From an uncultured bacterium (GTDB lineage: Bacteria; Verrucomicrobiota; Lentisphaeria; Victivallales; Victivallaceae), in assembly GCA_949286445.1 (NCBI GenBank), contig CASECL010000240.1, forward strand, positions 1 to 23,629: a stretch of 23,629 nucleotides of DNA, written 5' to 3'. Shown here piece by piece: positions 15,259-22,150 of this stretch (its first letter is position 1; each line of letters starts with the position of its first letter). Made by a program: the position numbers and the translations under genes. The notes below the pieces were generated by a model. The model did no database searches, had not been told where the DNA came from, and saw only the letters and a program-made list of their open reading frames with translations.

Positions 15259-16584
15259 ATGGACTTGAAAGAAAAAGCTCTTGTATATCATAAAAATGCT
15301 CCGGCGGGTAAAATCGCGGTTACTTCCACCAAACCATGTGCTACTTCGGAGGAGCTTTCGCTGGCTTATACTCCCGGAGTGGCTTCTCCGTGCATGGCGA
15401 TCAGGGAAAACCCGGAAAATGTCTGGGATTATACGGTAAAGGGAAATTTTGTTGCTGTGGTAAGTGACGGTACCGCGGTATTGGGGCTGGGCAATATCGG
15501 CCCTGAGGCGGGAATGCCGGTAATGGAGGGCAAAGCGGTATTATTCAAGCGTTTTGCAGATATTGATGCGGTGCCGATCTGCCTGGGCAAAGTTTTTAAT
15601 GAACGCGGACGCAGTGATGCGGCAAAAGTTATCGAGACGGTGGAGCGGCTGGAGCCGTCGTTCGGGGGAATCAATCTTGAGGACATCGGAGCTCCGGCCT
15701 GTTTCGAGATTGAACGGGAATTGAAAAAGAAAATGAATATTCCGGTGTTTCATGATGACCAGCATGGCACTGCGATAATTTCCATGGCGGCGATACTCAA
15801 TGCGATGAAGATATTGGGCAAGAAACTGGATGAATGCCGTTTTGTTGTAGCCGGAGCCGGCGCGGCAGGAATAAGCTGCAGTGAATTTTACATCACAGCC
15901 GGAGCCAGGCGGGAAAATTTCATTATGTGCGACTCCAAAGGCGTTATTCACTCCGGACGTACTGATCTTACTCCGGAGAAGGAACGTTTTGCAGTGGATA
16001 CTCCCTGCCGGACTCTGGCTGAGGCATTGGTCGGAGCGGACATTTTCCTGGGATTTTCGGTCGGCGGCAGCGTAACCGGAGAAATGGTGAAAAAGATGAA
16101 CTCCGGCGCAGTGATATTTGCTATGGCCAATCCGGTGCCGGAAATTTATCCGGCGGAAGCCCTGGCGGCCGGTGCCGCGGTGGTGGGAACCGGAAGAAGC
16201 GATTTTCCCAATCAGATCAATAATGTTCTGGGATTCCCCGGCATATTCCGCGGCGCGCTGGATACCCGGGCGAGCAATATCAATGAGGAGATGAAACTTG
16301 CCGCCTCTTTTGCGCTGGCGGAACTGGCTTCAGAACCGGTGCCGGAAGATGTTAAAGCTGATCTGGCGGCGGCCTATCCGGCTGATGCGGCGGCAGGTAT
16401 GTTTGACCGCAATGATCCGCTGGGGGCGGATTATGTCATACCCAAACCGTTTGACCGCCGTGTCGTGCCCCGGGTTGCCCGCAAAGTAGCAGAGGCGGCG
16501 ATGAAGACCGGGGTGGCCAGACAGATGATTGCTGATCTGGATGAATATGAAAAGAGCGTTTACCGCCGGGTGAACTGCCGTTAA
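15259..16584 (+). CDS. Malic enzyme (oxaloacetate-decarboxylating), single domain
   Basis: Malic enzyme converts malate to pyruvate and CO2 with reduction of NAD(P)+. The 441-residue protein has the catalytic tyrosine in LAYTPGVA (Y37), the lysine of GKAVLFK (K92), metal-binding acidic residues around E150 and in FHDDQHGTA (D165/D166), the nucleotide loop GAGAAG at 199-204 and the ANPVPEI block. It is the short bacterial type without the phosphotransacetylase-like domain seen in MaeB of E. coli. Whether it prefers NAD or NADP cannot be decided by eye. The ATG at 15259 follows CGGAGAAAGAAG and a 52-base AT-rich gap after hisF. Confidence 0.93.
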   Translation: MDLKEKALVYHKNAPAGKIAVTSTKPCATSEELSLAYTPGVASPCMAIRENPENVWDYTVKGNFVAVVSDGTAVLGLGNIGPEAGMPVMEGKAVLFKRFADIDAVPICLGKVFNERGRSDAAKVIETVERLEPSFGGINLEDIGAPACFEIERELKKKMNIPVFHDDQHGTAIISMAAILNAMKILGKKLDECRFVVAGAGAAGISCSEFYITAGARRENFIMCDSKGVIHSGRTDLTPEKERFAVDTPCRTLAEALVGADIFLGFSVGGSVTGEMVKKMNSGAVIFAMANPVPEIYPAEALAAGAAVVGTGRSDFPNQINNVLGFPGIFRGALDTRASNINEEMKLAASFALAELASEPVPEDVKADLAAAYPADAAAGMFDRNDPLGADYVIPKPFDRRVVPRVARKVAEAAMKTGVARQMIADLDEYEKSVYRRVNCR

Positions 16585-16662
16585 ATTTTAAGTGATTATT
16601 TCCGGTCGGCTGCGGCAGTTGAGCTGTGACAGCGGGGCTGTTTCCGGAGGAGATGAGCGCGG

Positions 16663-18312
16663 ATGAAGGGAGTATATCGGGAGAGCTGGCCCCGGATATG
16701 GGGCGGAGCGGCCATATTGCTGACTGCTTTTCTTTTGCTGTATCTTCCCTGGAAACTCGGAGAGCGGGAATTTTATTGGAATGAAGGAGCCTATGCGGCC
16801 CAGGCCAGTGAGATGAATTTAGCTTTTCCGATGGCCACCGCACATGGAGCTGCGCTTCGCAATGCCATGCCGCTGTATCCCTATATCGGTGCAGTGCTGA
16901 ACCGTTATTGTCATTTGCCCATGGAGCAGGCGTTGCGGTTAACTTCAGTGGCGATGCTTTTTGCGTTGTCATTGGTGGGGTACTATGCGGCCAAACTGGC
17001 GCGGGATTACCGTGCTGGGATGGTGGCGTTCGCCTGTATTGCGGGGACGGTGCTGGCGGTTGAAAAAGGTATTGATGGTTACCCTGCATTGCTGACGGTT
17101 TTCTGGATTTTTTCTGCTCATCTGGTTTTGTTTCACTACGGCATGAGACAGGGAAAGTGGAATATCGGCTGGATATTTTCGCTTGGGCTGGCGGCATTGG
17201 GATTTTACAGCGGTGGATTTTCGGCACTGCTTTATTACCTGTTTCCGCTGTTTTTCATGCGCCGTCCGCTGAGTCTGGGATCAAGACTTAACTGGTTCGG
17301 CGCATATTTCGGCATGTTCCTTGTGGTAATGGCGGTAGTATTCTGGGCTTTGCCTTATTTCTGGAGCTACAACGATCTGCCGATACAATATCTGCCGTTG
17401 GAACACGAAAGTTTCAAAGATTATCTGCTGCAGTTAGCCAGTTATCCGCTGGATGTATTTCTGCGTTTTCTGCCCTGGAGTGTGCTGGGCTGGATACCGT
17501 TGTGCGTGGCTTTGTATAATGTGGATGATACTCCGCTGTTCAGCCGTTTTTTGCGGACTCTGCTTTTTTCCAATTTTTTTCTGCTGTGGTTTATGCCAGG
17601 ATTTGAGCCGGAGAAAATGTTTATTCTGGCTGGACCGTTTGGGGTTTTGCTGGGAATAAATTACGTTATGGCATTCCGCCGTTATGGCTGGAAAATCCGT
17701 AATCCGCTGGTTTTCGGCAGTTTGCTGTTTTCTCTGCTGTGCGTGGCCGGCATTTACGGTTTTTATTTTATCCCTGAAGCATTTTTGCTTGAGATGTTCA
17801 ATTGGAGCCGTCCACTGGATTTCCGCAATGATGCGTTAATAATAATCCCTGCAATGCTGGCTGGAGTTCTGCTTTTGGCGGCGTGGTTCTTATTTTATTT
17901 GCGCGGCGGCAAAAGGTACCCGGTGTGGATGTTTTTACTGCTGTGTTCTGTATCGGGTGCGATGTTTTTCTGGCAGGTGGCGCATCCTTACCGGGCACAG
18001 GAAAACAGCAAACGCAGTTTCGGCCGGGATATCAGAGCGGCACTGGCCAGGGAAAATGCTTTGGATAAAACGGTTTACAAGCTGGATATATCGGACCTCT
18101 ACGGTGAGTTTTACTATGTTGGTGTGCCGGTAAAAAAACTTTCCGACATAAATGCCTTGTCCACGGTGGAAAAAGAGGTTTATCTGGTAAGCACCGGATT
18201 TCCGCTTAATGCGGATTGGAACTGGAAAAATCTGCTTCCGGGCGATTACTCCTACCGTAAACACGGCATACGGCTGTGGAAAGGTACTTTGCGTCAGGAG
18301 GAAGAATACTGA
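16663..18312 (+). CDS. GT-C membrane glycosyltransferase, ArnT/PMT_2-like
   Basis: The product has 549 residues with about eleven to twelve hydrophobic segments in the first ~430 and a soluble C-terminal domain, the layout of GT-C enzymes (GT39/GT83, such as ArnT) that use polyprenyl-phosphate sugars at the outer face of the inner membrane. The first outer loop holds EREFYWNEGAYAAQASEM (34-51), which matches the acidic catalytic loop 'DEARYAEIAREM' of this group, though divergently; FLPWSVLGW and FMPGFEPEKMFILAGPF fit later family blocks. Target could be lipid A, core sugar or another envelope glycan. The ATG at 16663 has GGAGGA upstream. Its stop overlaps the rlmN start by one base (TGATG). 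Confidence 0.7.
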   Translation: MKGVYRESWPRIWGGAAILLTAFLLLYLPWKLGEREFYWNEGAYAAQASEMNLAFPMATAHGAALRNAMPLYPYIGAVLNRYCHLPMEQALRLTSVAMLFALSLVGYYAAKLARDYRAGMVAFACIAGTVLAVEKGIDGYPALLTVFWIFSAHLVLFHYGMRQGKWNIGWIFSLGLAALGFYSGGFSALLYYLFPLFFMRRPLSLGSRLNWFGAYFGMFLVVMAVVFWALPYFWSYNDLPIQYLPLEHESFKDYLLQLASYPLDVFLRFLPWSVLGWIPLCVALYNVDDTPLFSRFLRTLLFSNFFLLWFMPGFEPEKMFILAGPFGVLLGINYVMAFRRYGWKIRNPLVFGSLLFSLLCVAGIYGFYFIPEAFLLEMFNWSRPLDFRNDALIIIPAMLAGVLLLAAWFLFYLRGGKRYPVWMFLLLCSVSGAMFFWQVAHPYRAQENSKRSFGRDIRAALARENALDKTVYKLDISDLYGEFYYVGVPVKKLSDINALSTVEKEVYLVSTGFPLNADWNWKNLLPGDYSYRKHGIRLWKGTLRQEEEY

Positions 18313-19349
18313 TGAATGAAGCAGAACAGTCATTGTATGAGTTTGATTCCGCCGGTCTCCGGGAATTGGCAGTTTCGGCTGGTGAACCGGCATTCCGGGC
18401 AAAACAGCTGCTGAATTATCTGTATATCAATAAGATTTCTGATCCGGAAAAAATGTTGAGTCTCCCTAAGGGATTCCGGACTTTTCTGAAAGAAAACTTT
18501 ACTGTTTTATCTGTAAATGAAAAGGAAGTTCTGCAATCTTCTGACGGAACGGAAAAACTCCTTCTGGAACTGCACGACGGAGAATGTGTGGAGATGGCCC
18601 TGATTCCGGCAGGGGGACGGATGACATTTTGTCTCAGTACTCAGGTCGGGTGCCCGGTGGGCTGCTGTTTTTGTGCTTCCGGAGCTAACGGTTTGGTCAG
18701 AAATTTAAGCTGCGGAGAGATAGTAGGCGAGTTTTTGACCGGCGTAAAACGTAACGGTGGAAAATTGCCGGACAACATCGTCTTTATGGGAATTGGCGAG
18801 GGGTTGATGAATTTTGGAGCTTTGTCTGCGACTTTAACCCGGCTTACGGGCAGGGAATACTTTAATATGTCGCCTCGCCGTATAACCGTCTCCACCAGCG
18901 GTTTTGTCCCCGGGATGCTTAAATTTGCGGAGCTGGGCAGGGAATACACCCTGGCCATTTCACTTCATGCGGCGGACGATCAGACCCGGGCGAAGATAAT
19001 TCCGGACAAGGTGCGCTATCCGATAAGCGAAATAATGGCGGCGGCGGATAATTACAATGAACGGGTCGGGCGGATGGTTACCTTTGAGTACACTCTGCTT
19101 GATGGAGTGAATGATCGGGATTCGGATGCCATCGCTCTGGCAGAATTGGCAAAAAAACACCATGCCAAGGTAAATTTAATTCCGATGAATGCCGTATTTC
19201 GTGATTACCGCCGTCCGGGCCGGGATAAAATCCGGCGTTTTTTTGAGATATTGGAAAGATCCGGTGCGCATGTTACCTTGCGGCGCGAGCGAGGCTCTGA
19301 TATCAATGGAGCCTGCGGCCAGCTTAGAACCCGGCATATTAAGGGCTGA
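18312..19349 (+). CDS. rlmN: RlmN-family radical SAM rRNA/tRNA adenine-C2 methyltransferase
   Basis: RlmN methylates C2 of A2503 in 23S rRNA and A37 in some tRNAs by a ping-pong radical SAM mechanism. I chose the ATG at 18312 (345 residues), which has AGGAGGAAG upstream and overlaps the previous stop; the frame extends to 18276 inside the preceding gene. Visible: the Fe-S cysteines C114, C118 and C121 in CPVGCCFC, the catalytic pair C107 (MTFCLST) and C335 (GACGQL), ITVSTSGFVPG, AISLHAADDQTRAKIIP and NLIPMNAV. The SAM-binding GEP motif reads GEG (162-164), a change from most RlmN. Low-level relation to Cfr is possible, but context gives no hint of resistance. Confidence 0.9.
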   Translation: MNEAEQSLYEFDSAGLRELAVSAGEPAFRAKQLLNYLYINKISDPEKMLSLPKGFRTFLKENFTVLSVNEKEVLQSSDGTEKLLLELHDGECVEMALIPAGGRMTFCLSTQVGCPVGCCFCASGANGLVRNLSCGEIVGEFLTGVKRNGGKLPDNIVFMGIGEGLMNFGALSATLTRLTGREYFNMSPRRITVSTSGFVPGMLKFAELGREYTLAISLHAADDQTRAKIIPDKVRYPISEIMAAADNYNERVGRMVTFEYTLLDGVNDRDSDAIALAELAKKHHAKVNLIPMNAVFRDYRRPGRDKIRRFFEILERSGAHVTLRRERGSDINGACGQLRTRHIKG

Positions 19350-19460
19350 ATTCAGAAAACCTGCAAAAAAATAGGCTGTTCCTGATTTTGGTAAATTTTA
19401 CGCTCAAGCAGATTAAAATTCGATGTTTCACTGATTTTCAATATCGCAGATGACATTAAT

Positions 19461-19478
19461 AATCATATCAATATGATT
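19461..19478. other. 8-bp inverted repeat between convergent rlmN and HD gene
   Basis: AATCATAT and ATATGATT form a perfect palindrome with a two-base centre, within the 148-base spacer between the convergent rlmN and HD-domain genes. It is AT-rich and lacks a T-tract, so a terminator is doubtful. The remainder of the spacer has a seven-A run at 19366-19372 but no clear stem. Confidence 0.25.
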
Positions 19479-19497
19479 GACAGGTGAGATTACAGTC

Positions 19498-20064
19498 TCA
19501 GCATCCGGTAGCAAGATTAAAGAAATGGAAAAGTTCTTCCAGGCGGGTTACTGCTTCCGGGCCGAATTTATCCATGGAGTGAAAAACTTTTTCTACCGGT
19601 TTTTCCTCCATGTTGCCGGATTTGGAAAAAAATTTATCTGCCAGACAAATCAATTTTTCCTCTGCTGTTTCAGGCAGAAAATCGCGGTCCGGAAGCGGCC
19701 GATTATGTTTTCTTAGAGAATCCGCGGATAATCCGCGTCCGGTGAGCCGTTCGCAGATGCGGGCAAAGGTTTCCAACTCCAGTCCATGAATTTCAGCGTA
19801 TTGCCTGAGCATATCCGCGCCGATCTTTCCGTGGGTGATATACGGGTGGAAGCCTTTGCACAAAATCCCCGGAGCAGAACACTTGATAATACCAATATCA
19901 TGGAGCATTGCCCCCCTGGTTACGGTATCTTTATCCAGCGTCATTCCGGATTGAGCGAGAATTTCCAGTGCTTTATCCCGCACCTGGCAGCTGTGTTTCA
20001 ACAGTAATTGCCTCAGTGGAGTATCTTCCGGATAAAAGTATTCAATGATTTTCATCTCATCCAT
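19498..20064 (-). CDS. HD-domain phosphohydrolase
   Basis: The product (188 residues from the ATG at 20064) is a small cytoplasmic HD-superfamily metal-dependent hydrolase. The metal ligands are visible: H24 in LLLKHSCQV, H55-D56 in GAMLHDIG, H78 in HPYITHGKIG and the late D in LICLADKFF. The layout resembles stand-alone HDIG proteins that act on nucleotides or nucleotide second messengers; the substrate is unknown. A TTG at 20133 would add 23 residues, but it lies upstream of the predicted transcription start, and the ATG has AGGAG eleven bases upstream. It is downstream of tyrS on the same strand with a 224-base gap, so it is probably separately transcribed. Confidence 0.8.
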   Translation of the reverse strand: MDEMKIIEYFYPEDTPLRQLLLKHSCQVRDKALEILAQSGMTLDKDTVTRGAMLHDIGIIKCSAPGILCKGFHPYITHGKIGADMLRQYAEIHGLELETFARICERLTGRGLSADSLRKHNRPLPDRDFLPETAEEKLICLADKFFSKSGNMEEKPVEKVFHSMDKFGPEAVTRLEELFHFFNLATGC

Positions 20065-20122
20065 AAATTGCCGTACTCCTGTGCTGCTGTCAGTTGAAAT
20101 AAAAAATATTCTTTCCCCGGAG

Positions 20123-20150
20123 AGAATAATCAAATCTGTTTACTTTTCAA
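20123..20150 (-). promoter_or_regulatory. Candidate promoter for the HD-domain gene
   Basis: On the minus strand TTGAAA (20150-20145) and TATTCT (20128-20123) are 16 bases apart. Transcription would start near 20116, about 50 bases before the ATG at 20064, which argues against the upstream TTG start. No strong terminator for tyrS was found in the remainder of this spacer. Confidence 0.4.
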
Positions 20151-20288
20151 TAATAAATTGAATACCGCTTGCGCATACAGGCGGAAATATCAGCATTACT
20201 GCTTTGTTTCCCGTTTTATTCCTCCCGGAAAAAACGGAGGCGGTTCTCTAAGGTTGTCCGACAGCGTTTCTCCGGGCTTAATTATGCT

Positions 20289-21566
20289 TTAAAGTGAAAG
20301 TTTACGGTAATTCTTCTTGCCGCAGCGCAGTACTTTCTCTCCGGCTTCGAATTCCTCTTTGGAAATTGAAGCGGTAACGTCATTTATCTTGACCCCGTTG
20401 ATGGAAACCGCTCCGCCCTGAATAAGTCTTCTGCCCTCGCTGGCTGACTTTGCCAGACCGGAAGCCGCCAGAATACGGGTCACCGGGGCTTTGCCGTCAA
20501 TGAAATCTTCTGCTTTGAGCTGATATACCGGCAATGCATCCAAAGCATTCTGTTCAATATTGATTATTTCACTTGAGGTGGCAATTTTCTTATCCGGATC
20601 GGCAAAGCCGAACTTCCCGCCTGCACTGAGAAAGGCTTCTTTTGCCGCATCTCTGCCGTGAGCAAGTGCGGTAGCCTCATAAGCGAGAATTTCCTTTGCC
20701 CGGTTAATATTTCCGGATTGATTGACCAGGTAATCAATTTCTTCCAGCGGCAGCGTGGAGAAATAGGCCAGCAGCTTCTTTACCTGGGAATCTTCCGAAT
20801 TGCGCCAGAACTGGTAGTAGTCAAAAATACTGGTTCTTCCGGTATCCAGCCAGACATTGTTGCCTCCTGCAGTCTTGCCGAATTTCTGACCGTTGGAATC
20901 CAGCAGCAATGGTATGGTCATGGCGTAAACTTCGCCTTGATTTTTCCGGCGGATAAGCTCTGTTCCGGCCACCATATTTCCCCACTGATCCTGGCCGCCC
21001 AGTTCCATACGGCAGTTGTATTTTGCTTTCAGGGTCAGGAAATCGTAGGCCTGAAGTATGGAGTAGTTGAATTCCAGAAATGACAGCCCGTTTTCCAGTC
21101 TCGCTTTGACTGACTCCTGGGCCATCATGCGGTTGACGCTGAAAAATGATCCGATTTCGCGCAGAAAATCAATGTATTTAACATCTTCAAACCAATCCCG
21201 ATTGTTGACAAATATCGCGTCGCCGCTGTCAACAGAAATAAATCTGGACAATTGCTGTTTTATCGCCTCGGCATTGGCCGCCACGGTTTCCTTGGTAAGA
21301 ATCGGCCGCGCGGTTGATTTACCGGAGGGGTCGCCGATCTGAGCCGTGGCACCCCCCACCAGCACGATCGGAGTATGACCGGCGCGCTGCAGCAATCTCA
21401 TAGCCATAACCGGAAGAAGATGTCCCACATGCAGACTGCTTCCGGTGGGATCGAAACCGACGTAAAACTTGATTTTTTCTTCGTTCAATATTTTGCGTAT
21501 TGCTTCCGGATCGGTTTCCTGGTATGCGAAACCCCGACTCTTCAATTCTTCATAAATCAAGCTCAT
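20289..21566 (-). CDS. tyrS: Tyrosyl-tRNA synthetase
   Basis: The enzyme charges tRNA-Tyr with tyrosine. The chosen ATG at 21566 gives 425 residues and has AAAGGTG upstream; the frame reaches 21623 but that extension covers the promoter. It is a class I synthetase with HVGH at 46-49 (HIGH motif), GGQDQWGN at 190-197 for tyrosine and tRNA handling, and KFGKT at 228-232 (KMSKS motif), followed by a C-terminal S4 RNA-binding domain from about 360 (GGAVSINGVKINDV). The KFGKT form and length place it in the common bacterial TyrS type (TyrRS-S versus TyrZ not resolved). It is transcribed from a good promoter and diverges from the DUF4404 gene. No T-box leader is present. Confidence 0.96.
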   Translation of the reverse strand: MSLIYEELKSRGFAYQETDPEAIRKILNEEKIKFYVGFDPTGSSLHVGHLLPVMAMRLLQRAGHTPIVLVGGATAQIGDPSGKSTARPILTKETVAANAEAIKQQLSRFISVDSGDAIFVNNRDWFEDVKYIDFLREIGSFFSVNRMMAQESVKARLENGLSFLEFNYSILQAYDFLTLKAKYNCRMELGGQDQWGNMVAGTELIRRKNQGEVYAMTIPLLLDSNGQKFGKTAGGNNVWLDTGRTSIFDYYQFWRNSEDSQVKKLLAYFSTLPLEEIDYLVNQSGNINRAKEILAYEATALAHGRDAAKEAFLSAGGKFGFADPDKKIATSSEIINIEQNALDALPVYQLKAEDFIDGKAPVTRILAASGLAKSASEGRRLIQGGAVSINGVKINDVTASISKEEFEAGEKVLRCGKKNYRKLSL

Positions 21567-21594
21567 TGATGCACCTTTCATGTGTATTATCAGT

Positions 21595-21623
21595 AATTTA
21601 CCACTCTTTTTGCTGTATTTCAA
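21595..21623 (-). promoter_or_regulatory. tyrS promoter
   Basis: On the minus strand TTGAAA (21623-21618) and TAAATT (21600-21595) are 17 bases apart, identical hexamers and spacing to the yebC promoter. The start would lie near 21588, some 20 bases before the tyrS ATG. Its -35 box is one base from the -35 box of the opposite promoter. Confidence 0.65.
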
Positions 21624-21624
21624 G

Positions 21625-21653
21625 TTGAAAAATTCTTTTTCGTGTGATATTGT
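21625..21653 (+). promoter_or_regulatory. Promoter for the DUF4404-like gene
   Basis: TTGAAA (21625-21630) and TATTGT (21648-21653) are 17 bases apart, and TG at 21645-21646 makes an extended -10. The start would lie near 21660, about 32 bases before the ATG at 21692. Confidence 0.55.
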
Positions 21654-21691
21654 TTAATACGGGGGAGTATAAAGTGAGAAAGGGGGTTGTT

Positions 21692-21922
21692 ATGTTAAAG
21701 AAGTATTTGGGCGAAATTAAAAAAGAGGTGGCTCAGTCCGGAACCATTTCTCCGGAGTGCAAAGAGGAAATAAATCAGCTGATCTGCCGGATGGAAACAT
21801 CGCCGAACAAAGAGAATGCCGGAGCATTGCGCAGCAAGGTGCTGGAATTTGAGGTGGAACATTCTGAATTATCTGCTTTGGTAAACCGGGTGTTTATGAT
21901 GTTGTCTGATATGGGGGTATGA
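21692..21922 (+). CDS. Small DUF4404-like protein
   Basis: The product is a 76-residue soluble, highly charged helical protein. The ATG at 21692 has AAAGGGGG seven bases upstream; the frame could begin earlier at 21644, but that lies on the promoter. The end, LEFEVEHSELSALVNRVFMMLSDMGV, fits the C-terminal block of DUF4404 ('FE..HP.La.vi..i...L..mGI') and the ISPECKEEINQLI segment fits its middle. Function of that family is unknown. It diverges from tyrS and is followed by a strong terminator 120 bases downstream, so it appears to be a single-gene unit. Family call is from remembered consensus. Confidence 0.65.
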   Translation: MLKKYLGEIKKEVAQSGTISPECKEEINQLICRMETSPNKENAGALRSKVLEFEVEHSELSALVNRVFMMLSDMGV

Positions 21923-22043
21923 CAATCATAGCACGTTTTATTTTGAATATCGGCAGATGGACTTGTTTTTTGCCCCCGCATGCCGGGAAATAAAATAATC
22001 CGCCTGTCGGTGATAAAGCAACAATCGAAGATGAAAAAAATTG

Positions 22044-22075
22044 ATATGGCGTCAGAAAGCTGACGCCATATTTTT
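22044..22075. terminator. Strong intrinsic terminator
   Basis: ATATGGCGTCAG (22044-22055) and CTGACGCCATAT (22060-22071) form a perfect 12-bp stem with a four-base loop, followed by TTTT. It ends the DUF4404 transcript. A seven-A run at 22034-22040 gives a T-tract in the opposite direction too, so it may stop both strands. Confidence 0.85.
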
Positions 22076-22082
22076 ATCAGTA

Positions 22083-22106
22083 AGGTAAAATGCAGTTTTT
22101 TTACCT
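22083..22106. promoter_or_regulatory. Operator-like palindrome upstream of fucosidase
   Basis: AGGTAAAA (22083-22090) and TTTTACCT (22099-22106) are perfect 8-base inverted arms with an eight-base spacer. About ten bases downstream lies an AT-rich TTATATT (22116-22122) that can be a -10 box, with TG at 22113-22114 as an extended element. The position suits a regulator site controlling the fucosidase gene; no regulator gene is adjacent in the window. Confidence 0.4.
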
Positions 22107-22150
22107 GGGTACTGGTTATATTAATAGAAAAATTTTACAGGAGTTGACCA

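Noticed and set aside
16436..17227. Minus-strand open frame (263 codons) over the malic enzyme end and glycosyltransferase start
   Set aside because: It is proline/serine-rich, spans two real genes on the other strand and matches nothing.
21567..21691. T-box or other tRNA-sensing leader before tyrS
   Set aside because: The predicted leader is only about 20 bases long, with no space for a T-box.
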